A stretch of DNA of 16,138 bases from Bacilli bacterium (GTDB lineage Bacteria; Bacillota_I; Bacilli_A; RF39; UBA660). A program made the translations under genes and the position numbers. The notes below the pieces were generated by a model. That model was not told the DNA's origin. It did not search any database and was given only the letters and a program-made list of their open reading frames with translations. This document shows, piece by piece, positions 1-6,059 of this stretch (position 1 is the first letter of the stretch; each line of letters starts with the position of its first letter). The stretch lies in contig JAFPMR010000135.1 of the NCBI GenBank assembly GCA_017411235.1, positions 1 to 16,138 on the forward strand, written 5' to 3'.

Positions 1-1
1 T

Positions 2-457
2 AGACATGTTAAAGTAGCGATGAGAATTCTAGAAGAGATGTTTAGAGATGAAGCATTTGGTGTATATCCTGAATATAAAAAAGATTTAATGAGAATGGCG
101 TTGCTTTTACATGATGGATTTAAGTCTGGAATAGAATATAGTGGTCATACTGCATCAGATCATCCAGTTATAATGGCAGACTATATTTTAGAACATCAAA
201 AAGATTTGTTTATTAGTGAAGAGGATGCAGAATTTGTTTCTAGATTAATTAGATGTCATATGGGACCTTGGAATACAGATAAACAAGGTAATGAGATTAT
301 GCCTGTACCAAGAACTAGAGAAGAATTATTAGTTCATTTATGTGATTATATAGCATCTAGAAATTTCTTAAATGTTTATTTTAAAGATAATGAAATTGCT
401 GATAGTGTAGATAGACCTAAAACACTAGAGTTAACTAGAAAAGAGAAACAAGATTAA
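2..457 (+). CDS. HD-domain phosphohydrolase-like protein, 5'-truncated
   Basis: The reading frame is open to the window edge (codons from base 2 read R-H-V-K-V-A before the first ATG at base 20), so the true start lies outside the window. There is no ribosome binding site before the ATG at 20, and that Met sits inside what looks like the first HD helix. Counting from that Met, visible HD-superfamily features are the LLHDG motif (His31-Asp32), His43 and His48 (GHTASDHP), His80 (IRCHMGPWN) and Asp109 (LCDYIASR). The His two codons into the window may be the first metal ligand. HD proteins are metal-dependent phosphohydrolases acting on nucleotides or related phosphoesters; the substrate cannot be told here. 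The stop codon lies inside a terminator hairpin, so this is the last gene of its transcript. The HD call is firm and the specific function is unknown. Confidence 0.8.
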   Translation, partial: RHVKVAMRILEEMFRDEAFGVYPEYKKDLMRMALLLHDGFKSGIEYSGHTASDHPVIMADYILEHQKDLFISEEDAEFVSRLIRCHMGPWNTDKQGNEIMPVPRTREELLVHLCDYIASRNFLNVYFKDNEIADSVDRPKTLELTRKEKQD

Positions 458-469
458 TCTTGTTTTTTT
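446..469 (+). terminator. Rho-independent terminator overlapping the stop of the first gene
   Basis: A perfect 10-bp inverted repeat with no added spacer (446-455 and 456-465) runs into a T-tract at 463-469. The TAA stop codon (455-457) sits at the centre of the hairpin. Confidence 0.85.
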
Positions 470-470
470 A

Positions 471-479
471 TGTTATAAT
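471..479 (+). promoter_or_regulatory. Extended -10 promoter for the second HD gene
   Basis: TGTTATAAT is a perfect extended -10 box (TATAAT at 474-479). It lies directly after the preceding terminator, and transcription would start about 12 nt before the ATG at 498. No convincing -35 is visible. Confidence 0.6.
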
Positions 480-497
480 TTTATTGGAGTGAGTTGT

Positions 498-1385
498 ATG
501 GATAATATTAATAGACATTCTGCTATTTATGTTGCTAGTACTTGTGATGGTCATTCAAGACAGTTTTATAAGTCTGATGCAGACAATGTAAGTCCTGAAA
601 TATTAGATTCTCAAATGACTTCTTTTGATGTGCTTAAAATAGTAAAAGAAGATGATTTAGTTGATGTTATTCTAAAGTATGAAAAAGAAATCTGGGATGA
701 GAAAATTAATCGTCATTTAGTAGCACATGGTACTAGACATATTAAGAATGTTTTATTCTATACAGCTATAGTAGGTAAATCTGTTATATCGGATGAACAT
801 GATTTTGAATTAATGATGTTATCTGCTAAATATCATGATGTTGCTAGGAAGATAGATGGTCATGAAATACATGCAGAACCTAGTGCTAGAATTATGGTAG
901 AAAGATTAAAAGATAAGTATTCACCATTAGATATAGGAATAATAAAGACATGTATTGAATTTCATGAAGTACCAAGAAATATTTTAGAAGTAGATCAAGT
1001 ATTTTTAGAAATAGCTAAAAAGAATGGTATACCTGATGTAATGTTAGATAAAGTTAGAATGATGGCTGAAGTATTAAAAGATGCTGATGCATTAGATAGA
1101 ACAAGATTTGTTAATAGAGCAAGATTAGATTATAGATTCTTAAAATTTGATATTTCTAAGAGACTAATTAAGTTTGCTGCTGAAATGCAAGAAACATATG
1201 CTCTTCGTGATTTAAAGTCATATCATTGTGATGAAGCGATTAGTGTTTTACTACAAAGAGATACTCCTCAAGAATTACTTAGAGAAATAAGATATGAAGA
1301 GGGAATACATAGAGATATTAGAAGAGTAATAAATGTAAAAGCAAGAGCTTGTTTAGGCGATCTTTATAATCATAAAAAAAAGTAG
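498..1385 (+). CDS. HD-domain phosphohydrolase (295 aa)
   Basis: I place the start at ATG 498, because GGAG at 486-489 is correctly spaced from it. An in-frame GTG at 489 overlaps that ribosome binding site. Numbered from this Met, HD features are HGTRH (His77 and His81), YHDVAR (His113-Asp114), HEIHAE (His122 and His125), FHEVPRN (His156) and DADALDR (Asp195-Asp197). This is the full metal-ligand set of an HD-type phosphohydrolase, spread over about residues 70-210. The N-terminal 65 residues and the C-terminal helical segment resemble nothing I recognise. No signal peptide or membrane segment is seen, so it should be cytoplasmic. Its own promoter and the terminator before it separate it from the other HD gene. 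The C-terminus ends in KKK at a terminator shared with the convergent neighbour. The substrate could be a nucleotide, a cyclic nucleotide or another phosphoester. Confidence 0.85.
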   Translation: MDNINRHSAIYVASTCDGHSRQFYKSDADNVSPEILDSQMTSFDVLKIVKEDDLVDVILKYEKEIWDEKINRHLVAHGTRHIKNVLFYTAIVGKSVISDEHDFELMMLSAKYHDVARKIDGHEIHAEPSARIMVERLKDKYSPLDIGIIKTCIEFHEVPRNILEVDQVFLEIAKKNGIPDVMLDKVRMMAEVLKDADALDRTRFVNRARLDYRFLKFDISKRLIKFAAEMQETYALRDLKSYHCDEAISVLLQRDTPQELLREIRYEEGIHRDIRRVINVKARACLGDLYNHKKK

Positions 1386-1404
1386 TTATAAACTACTTCT
1401 TTTT
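1374..1404. terminator. Bidirectional terminator containing both stop codons
   Basis: AAGTAGTT (1380-1387), loop 1388-1390, AACTACTT (1391-1398), flanked by seven A (1374-1380) and a T-rich run after 1398. It can end transcripts from both sides. The plus-strand stop (1383-1385) and the minus-strand stop (1386-1388) abut each other within it. Confidence 0.8.
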
Positions 1405-1922
1405 GTTTGTTCGGAATTCATTTTATAAATGGTAGTATCAATTTGTTCTTTTGCTTCGTTTTCATCGAAACTCAATTCAAATACTTTACCTTCAGATAAG
1501 TTAAGCATTTTAATAATAGCTTTAGCTTGTCTTAGAGAAAGTCTTTCAATTTCAAGTCCTGTTTTTTGTTTGATATAGTCTTTTAATGTCATTAGGAATT
1601 GAACTTCATGAGTTTTGTTTCGTATGTATTCTTTTCTTAAATGTGATAATGGACCTAAAGGATATCCTGATAAGATTAATGATCCACTAGGTGATGAATT
1701 AGTTTTAAATGATGAACTATAATCTTGAACATATACTACTTCATCATTTCTACAATCAATTAAACTTCCTTCTTCATCTTTACGTACTAGCATTCTTTTA
1801 GGATCTATTAGTATATGATGTTCTATTAAACCAAATGTTTCGTATTGAACAAATGGTTCGATTTCTTCTGCGTAGTCGAATACACGACATGCTACTAATA
1901 ATTCTTCCGTACTATATTTCAT
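1386..1922 (-). CDS. Unrecognised soluble protein (178 aa) behind a manganese-type riboswitch
   Basis: I do not recognise this family. The protein has no signal peptide and no membrane segment, so it is probably cytoplasmic. The N-terminal 110 residues look like an alpha/beta or beta-rich domain with conserved-looking patches such as EHHILIDPKRM and ILSGYPLGPLSHLR. Residues 110-178 look helical (for example LRQAKAIIKMLN) and end in a charged tail. There is no obvious metal-binding cluster beyond His35-His36 and Cys57. The start has a strong AGGGGG ribosome binding site at 1930-1935. The gene stands alone, with its own promoter at 2081-2109, a leader that matches the yybP-ykoY riboswitch and a terminator before the start. 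This implies expression controlled by Mn2+. A role in manganese homeostasis is therefore an inference from regulation only, not from the protein sequence. Confidence 0.85.
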   Translation of the reverse strand: MKYSTEELLVACRVFDYAEEIEPFVQYETFGLIEHHILIDPKRMLVRKDEEGSLIDCRNDEVVYVQDYSSSFKTNSSPSGSLILSGYPLGPLSHLRKEYIRNKTHEVQFLMTLKDYIKQKTGLEIERLSLRQAKAIIKMLNLSEGKVFELSFDENEAKEQIDTTIYKMNSEQTKRSSL

Positions 1923-1953
1923 TTTTATTCCCCCTAAGTGATGCTTGTATAAT

Positions 1954-1991
1954 AAAAAAACAAGACATCACATATATTGTGAAAGTCTTGT
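1954..1991 (-). terminator. Riboswitch-controlled terminator
   Basis: On the minus strand, ACAAGACTTTCAC (1991-1979) pairs with GTGATGTCTTGT (1971-1960) through 7 bp plus 3 bp around a small internal loop, followed by seven T (1960-1954). It precedes the ribosome binding site of the 178-aa gene. Confidence 0.8.
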
Positions 1992-2074
1992 TCATTAACT
2001 TATTTAATCCGGATATTTATAATATCGTTGTGACGAATTAAACACCAATGGATGGGAACTACTCCCTTTCAACG
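1954..2074 (-). ncRNA. yybP-ykoY type manganese riboswitch with terminator
   Basis: Read on the minus strand, the leader shows the key yybP-ykoY elements in order: P1 5' strand GTTGAAAG (2073-2066), the GGGAGTAG loop (2067-2060), a short P2, P3 5' strand TTTAAT (2042-2037) followed by TCGTCA (2036-2031), an upper hairpin GATAT/ATATC, CCGG (2012-2009), P3 3' strand ATTAAA (2008-2003), then TGAACAAGAC and P1 3' strand CTTTCAC (1985-1979). The P3 arms are perfectly complementary and P1 pairs with one bulge. The P1 3' strand is shared with a terminator stem (1979-1991 with 1960-1971, followed by seven T). Ligand binding would therefore block termination, giving an ON switch as established for this class. 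The P4 region is shorter than in the Lactococcus lactis example. A covariance-model search was not run. Confidence 0.82.
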
Positions 2075-2080
2075 TATATA

Positions 2081-2109
2081 ATTATACCATAAATAAGGTA
2101 TTTCTTCAA
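2081..2109 (-). promoter_or_regulatory. Promoter of the riboswitch leader
   Basis: On the minus strand, TTGAAG (2104-2109), a 17-bp spacer and TATAAT (2081-2086) with an upstream TG form a near-consensus extended promoter. The predicted start near 2074 falls just before P1 of the aptamer. Confidence 0.8.
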
Positions 2110-2121
2110 ATTTAGGTCAAT

Positions 2122-2144
2122 AAAAAAACTCAGTAAATACTGAG
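2122..2144 (-). terminator. Terminator of the tRNA gene
   Basis: On the minus strand a 7-bp stem (CTCAGTA/TACTGAG, 2129-2144) with a 2-nt loop is followed by seven T (2128-2122). It lies just downstream of the tRNA-Gly. Confidence 0.8.
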
Positions 2145-2156
2145 AAATTTTAAAAA

Positions 2157-2231
2157 TGGAGCAAGTGAGGAGAATCGAACTCCCATCTCGACCTTGGCAA
2201 GGTTGTATACTAACCATTGTACTACACCTGC
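2157..2231 (-). tRNA. tRNA-Gly (anticodon GCC)
   Basis: On the minus strand the 75-nt sequence folds as a cloverleaf: acceptor GCAGGTG with CACTTGC, D stem GTAC with GTAT, anticodon loop TTGCCAA giving GCC, T stem GGGAG with CTCCT around TTCGATT, and an encoded CCA end (2157-2159). The second pair of the anticodon stem (CAACC/GGTCG) is an A-C mismatch, which is slightly unusual. It has its own promoter and terminator. Confidence 0.95.
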
Positions 2232-2241
2232 ATGTAGTTAG

Positions 2242-2270
2242 ATAATATCAAAGAATTGTTAAAAAAGCAA
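2242..2270 (-). promoter_or_regulatory. Promoter of tRNA-Gly
   Basis: On the minus strand, TTGCTT (2265-2270), a 17-bp spacer and TATTAT (2242-2247). The predicted transcript start is only a few nt before the mature tRNA 5' end at 2231. Confidence 0.6.
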
Positions 2271-2333
2271 GTATTTCTTGCAAAAAAGTGGACATGTAAA
2301 GATATTAAGCCTATAGAAGTATGGCTTTAAGTA

Positions 2334-2342
2334 TGGTATAAT
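2334..2342 (+). promoter_or_regulatory. Extended -10 promoter for the LTA-synthase-like operon
   Basis: TGGTATAAT (TATAAT at 2337-2342), about 23 nt before the ATG. The -35 region (TAGAAG, 2314-2319) is weak. A short inverted repeat AAGCC/GGCTT (2307-2311 and 2323-2327) brackets it and could be a regulator site. Confidence 0.6.
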
Positions 2343-2364
2343 GTTATGAGTAAGAAGGGATTTA

Positions 2365-4479
2365 ATGAAGAAGAAGTTTGCCAAGTTTTTCAAAAGAACT
2401 AGAAAAAACTTTTCTAAATATCTTGCAACGAATAGATTATATATAATATTCGTAGTTTTTTGCTTGGTAGAAACTATGCTTCTTAGAAGATTTACTATTG
2501 GTCATCCTTTTAGTATTGAACCACTTATATGTGATTTAGCTTTAATTATGATTATAGGATCTTTTGGATATTTCATTAAACCTAGTAAACAATTTAGATA
2601 TTATTTTATTTGGATGTTAATTGTTACTACGGCTTGTGTAGTTAACTCGATATATTATGTTTTCTATACTTCGTTTGCATCATTTAGTTTACTTGCTGAA
2701 ATTAGATTTGTTGGTGAAGTAGGAGATTCTGTTATAGAGAAGTTTAAAGTTAAAGACTTTATATATATTATTTTCCCAGTTTTATATTTCTTCATTAATA
2801 AGCATTTAAAAACTGGAAGTTATTATCATTTTGTTAGTAAAGTTGAAAAGAGTAAGAGAATGTTCTTTTCTACTTTAGCTGCTGGTATTGTAGTATTAAT
2901 ATTTACTGTTGTTAATATAGATGGTACTGATGCATCTAGATTAGTTAAACAATGGAATAGAGAATATATTGTTCAAAGATTTGGTATTATTCTATATCAA
3001 GGTAATGACTTGGTACAAAGTTTAAAACCAAAGATTAATTCATTATTTGGTTATGATGAAGCTGCTAAGAATTTTAAAGAGTTCTTTAGTAAAGAATGGG
3101 AGAATAATGAACATAAAGATAATAAGTATACTAATGTGTTACAAGGTATGAATATAATATTCGTACATATGGAAAGTATTCAATCATTCTTTAAAGATAT
3201 GGAATTAAATGGTGTAGAGATAACTCCTACATTTAATAAGTTAGCTAGAGAAGGTATGTACTTTAGTAATTTCTATCCACAAATTAGTATTGGTACTAGT
3301 AGTGATACAGAGTTTACTTTGAATACTTCTTTAATGCCTGCTAATAGTGGTACTGTATTTGTTCAATACTATAATAGAGATTATGTTAGTATACCTAAGT
3401 TATTAGCTGAACAAGGTTATTATACTTTTAGTAGTCATGCTAATGGAGCTACGATGTGGAATAGAAATAATATGCATCCTAGTTTAGGTTATCAAGAGAT
3501 GTATTTTAAAGATAAATTTGATGTAGGTGATGAAACTGATCCTAGATGGTTAGGTTTAGGTTTAAATGATGTTGATTGGTTTATTCAATTACAACCTATG
3601 TTAGAACAAATTGAAACTGAACATGAACATTATATGGGTACATTAATTCAGTTATCTAACCATTCACCATTTGCGGGTACTAAAGCTAATCCTGGTTTAT
3701 ATAATTATTTTGGTACATTAGATTTAACTAATACTTATACAACTGTTGATCCTAGAAGTGGTGAGATTGTTACTAAGAAAGATAATTATTTAAAGGATAC
3801 TAAGTTAGGTAATTACTTTATTAGTGCTCATTATGGAGATATGGCATTAGGTACATTTATTGAATATATTGAGAATAGTGCATATTATGAAAATACTGTA
3901 TTTGTATTCTATGGAGATCATGATGCTAGATTAGATAAGAAGGAATATCAATATTTCTTTAACTATAATACAGAGACAGGAGAATTATATGAACCTGGAG
4001 ATCCTGAATATGTTAATTATGATTATTTTGCACATGAAGTTAATAAGAGAACTCCATTAATCATATGGACTAAGAACAAGAATGTAGCTAAGAAGATTAA
4101 GAGAGTTAATAATAATGTTATGGGTATGTATGATATATTACCTACAATAGGTAATATGATGGGATTTGAAGATAAGTATGCTTTAGGTCATGATATTTAT
4201 GATATTCAAGATAATAATATTGTTATATTCCCTAATGGTAACTTTGTTACTAATAAGGTTTTCTATAATAACTCAACTGGAGATTATATGGTTATGAATA
4301 ATATTGGTAAGAATAACCAACCTAATTCAGTAGTTATTGGTGAAGATTATATTAAAGATATGAAGAAATATACTGAAGAAAGATTAGAAGTTTCTAATGA
4401 TATTATTGTTCATGATTTAATTAAAAAAGAGGGAAAGAATATAGTTTTGCGTCAAGAAGGAGAGAATAACAATGGCTAG
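2365..4479 (+). CDS. LTA synthase-family membrane phosphotransferase (704 aa)
   Basis: The N-terminal part carries about five hydrophobic segments (about 24-42, 53-71, 81-105, 131-147, 168-184), followed by an extracytoplasmic alkaline-phosphatase/sulfatase-type domain (about 262-620). Residues matching the LtaS active site are Glu270 in FVHMES, the nucleophile Thr311 in GTSSDTEF, His433 in SNHSPF, and Asp518-His519 in YGDHD. The motif RTPLIIW follows at about 562. LtaS enzymes move glycerolphosphate from phosphatidylglycerol onto lipoteichoic acid outside the membrane. Related proteins prime LTA or transfer phosphoethanolamine, so the exact group moved is not certain. At 704 aa it is a little longer than typical LtaS (about 640-650 aa), with an acidic insert around 530-560. 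It overlaps the next gene by 8 nt, indicating translational coupling. A GGGA-type ribosome binding site lies just before the ATG. Confidence 0.87.
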   Translation: MKKKFAKFFKRTRKNFSKYLATNRLYIIFVVFCLVETMLLRRFTIGHPFSIEPLICDLALIMIIGSFGYFIKPSKQFRYYFIWMLIVTTACVVNSIYYVFYTSFASFSLLAEIRFVGEVGDSVIEKFKVKDFIYIIFPVLYFFINKHLKTGSYYHFVSKVEKSKRMFFSTLAAGIVVLIFTVVNIDGTDASRLVKQWNREYIVQRFGIILYQGNDLVQSLKPKINSLFGYDEAAKNFKEFFSKEWENNEHKDNKYTNVLQGMNIIFVHMESIQSFFKDMELNGVEITPTFNKLAREGMYFSNFYPQISIGTSSDTEFTLNTSLMPANSGTVFVQYYNRDYVSIPKLLAEQGYYTFSSHANGATMWNRNNMHPSLGYQEMYFKDKFDVGDETDPRWLGLGLNDVDWFIQLQPMLEQIETEHEHYMGTLIQLSNHSPFAGTKANPGLYNYFGTLDLTNTYTTVDPRSGEIVTKKDNYLKDTKLGNYFISAHYGDMALGTFIEYIENSAYYENTVFVFYGDHDARLDKKEYQYFFNYNTETGELYEPGDPEYVNYDYFAHEVNKRTPLIIWTKNKNVAKKIKRVNNNVMGMYDILPTIGNMMGFEDKYALGHDIYDIQDNNIVIFPNGNFVTNKVFYNNSTGDYMVMNNIGKNNQPNSVVIGEDYIKDMKKYTEERLEVSNDIIVHDLIKKEGKNIVLRQEGENNNG

Positions 4480-5167
4480 AGTTATTAAGACAGATAAAGT
4501 TAAAAAGAAGAAAAGAAAGAAAGGACTTATTATTACTTTAATAATCCTAATTCTTTTAGCAGTAGGTGGATACTTTGGATATAAGTACATTGATAAGAAG
4601 TTACATCCTACTGCTATAGAAGTTAAAGAACTTGATAAGGTTGAAACTAAGGAAGGTTATGATTATGGTTATCGTTTAACTGACTTGGACAGTAAATATT
4701 ATCAAGAAGAGTTTAAGAAGTTAAAAGAAATCTTAATGCAAGAAGAGATTAACTTTGATGAGTATGCTACACAAATGGCTAAATGTTTTGCTATTGACTT
4801 ATATACTATGAGTACTAAGTTAAATAAGTATGACGTTGGTGGTCAAGAATTTATGTATTCTGAAGATCAAGAAGATTTTGGTAAGTATATTATTAATAAT
4901 ACATATGATACTATTGCTGATAATACTTATGGTGATAGAAAACAAGATTTGCCTGAAGTTACTAAAGTAGATGTACAAAGTACTGATAAAGTTAAGTATT
5001 TATTAGGTACTGAAAAAGTAGATGCTTATTTAGTTAAGATGGAAATAACTTATAAAGGTACTAAAGCTAAACCTAGTATTTCTGTTGTTATCGTTAAAGA
5101 AAAAGATGGTAAGAAGTTAGGTATAGTAGATGTACAAGATACTTTAAATGGTAAATATGACAAATAA
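4472..5167 (+). CDS. Single-pass membrane protein of unknown function (231 aa)
   Basis: I do not recognise the family. A very basic N-terminus (residues 8-17 mostly Lys and Arg) is followed by one hydrophobic segment (about 18-40). This predicts a type II topology with a 190-residue domain outside the cell. That domain has a helical part (about 70-150, with paired acidic and Lys residues) and a beta-like part (about 160-225). It has a single Cys and no catalytic motif I can name. The ATG has an AAGGAG site at 4457-4462 with 9-nt spacing and overlaps the end of the LTA-synthase-like gene by 8 nt, so the two proteins are probably made together. An accessory role to that enzyme is inferred from this overlap only. 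It ends at a terminator shared with the convergent gene. Confidence 0.8.
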   Translation: MARVIKTDKVKKKKRKKGLIITLIILILLAVGGYFGYKYIDKKLHPTAIEVKELDKVETKEGYDYGYRLTDLDSKYYQEEFKKLKEILMQEEINFDEYATQMAKCFAIDLYTMSTKLNKYDVGGQEFMYSEDQEDFGKYIINNTYDTIADNTYGDRKQDLPEVTKVDVQSTDKVKYLLGTEKVDAYLVKMEITYKGTKAKPSISVVIVKEKDGKKLGIVDVQDTLNGKYDK

Positions 5168-5192
5168 AAAACATCAATTAATGATGTTTTTT
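5166..5192. terminator. Bidirectional terminator between convergent genes
   Basis: An 11-bp stem (5166-5176 with 5182-5192) starts with A6 and ends with T6-7, so it works in both directions. The plus-strand stop (5165-5167) touches it, and the minus-strand stop (5178-5180) lies in the loop. Confidence 0.85.
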
Positions 5193-6017
5193 TATTTCAA
5201 TAATAGTTATTTTTTTCATATAGAATCTTTCAAAGAAGTGAAGTATTCTAGTTGATTTAGATAGTTTAGATATACCTTGATAGATGTAACCATCTTTTTC
5301 ATAATTTCTTCCTTGTGAATACTTAGGAAATAGTGATCCATCAGGAGAGATAATACTTCTTGTTGAATGAAATAGTTTATTAATGATATTAGATATCCAA
5401 TATGGTAAGCAACCATTATGCATATGTCCTGATAGGATTAAGTCTGTTTCATTTAAGTTAGATTCTTTATTCTTTTTAAGATAGTTATAAATATTAATAG
5501 GACTATGAATAAGTGTTATATTATAGTTCTTTTTATTTAGTTTATAATCTAATTTATTTATTTCTTCTACGAAGGAATCATAATGTTCATTATTACTATA
5601 ATGGTCATATGATAGTTTTATTCCGTAGAAGTTTATATTATTGATTTCGTAGTTATTATTATCTATATAGTAAAGATTTTTAATACTCTTTAAGACATCT
5701 ATTAGTTTTTCATTAGGAACATATTGCCAATGATGTCTATGACCAGCTTTTTCGTCATGATTACCGGTTATTACTATTGTTGGTGCAATATTAGCTAGTT
5801 TAGTTAAAAACTCTTTTAATTGGTCTAAATCAGTACAATCTGAGCTATCTAATATATCTCCAGCTATCGTAATATAATCGACATTGTTTTCTTTTATTTG
5901 ATTTATTATACTATCCATTGTTTTACTAGGGTAGTTAGGATAGTAATGTAAATCACTAAATAGAGCTATTTTAAAATCTTTAATATCTTTATCTGTATAA
6001 AATGTCTCTTTATGCAT
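5178..6017 (-). CDS. Calcineurin-like metallophosphoesterase (279 aa)
   Basis: All metallophosphoesterase motifs are present: Asp22-His24 (FSDLHYY), Asp54 (AGDILD), Asn86-His87 (TGNHDE), His171 (LIHSPI) and His198-His200 (SGHMHNG). This gives a dinuclear metal site. The layout resembles the YkuE/YaeI-type family, but the usual N-terminal transmembrane or Tat segment is absent, so this form should be cytoplasmic. The segment PDGSLFPKYSQGRNYEKDG near the C-terminus is typical of this subgroup. The ATG has an AAGGAG site 6 nt upstream. The gene follows the LCP gene on the same strand, but a terminator lies in the 42-nt gap, so it depends on read-through or on a promoter I cannot see. The substrate is unknown; YkuE-type proteins are associated with the cell wall or membrane lipids. 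Confidence 0.9.
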   Translation of the reverse strand: MHKETFYTDKDIKDFKIALFSDLHYYPNYPSKTMDSIINQIKENNVDYITIAGDILDSSDCTDLDQLKEFLTKLANIAPTIVITGNHDEKAGHRHHWQYVPNEKLIDVLKSIKNLYYIDNNNYEINNINFYGIKLSYDHYSNNEHYDSFVEEINKLDYKLNKKNYNITLIHSPINIYNYLKKNKESNLNETDLILSGHMHNGCLPYWISNIINKLFHSTRSIISPDGSLFPKYSQGRNYEKDGYIYQGISKLSKSTRILHFFERFYMKKITIIEIKKHH

Positions 6018-6032
6018 ATTGTCTCCTTTATT

Positions 6033-6055
6033 AAAAAAAGTACCTAATGGTACTT
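6033..6055 (-). terminator. Terminator after the large LCP gene
   Basis: On the minus strand a 7-bp stem (6049-6055 with 6038-6044, 4-nt loop) is followed by seven T (6039-6033). It lies between the LCP stop and the metallophosphoesterase start, so it may reduce rather than abolish expression of the downstream gene. Confidence 0.8.
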
Positions 6056-6059
6056 CTTT

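Noticed and set aside
489..497. GTG start for the second HD gene
   Set aside because: The GTG overlaps the GGAG site that serves the ATG at 498.
1835..2041. 68-codon plus-strand reading frame across the gene start and leader
   Set aside because: It is the antisense of the 178-aa gene start and the riboswitch, with no ribosome binding site; the structured RNA on the other strand explains the sequence.
1954..2074. T-box leader
   Set aside because: No GGTGG-type antiterminator sequence and no tRNA-synthetase or amino-acid gene downstream; yybP-ykoY elements fit much better.
2261..2287. Hairpin GCAAG/CTTGC flanked by A6 on both sides, as a terminator
   Set aside because: The stem is only 5 bp, no gene lies upstream on the minus strand, and the tRNA promoter -35 overlaps it. 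Probably chance or a promoter feature.
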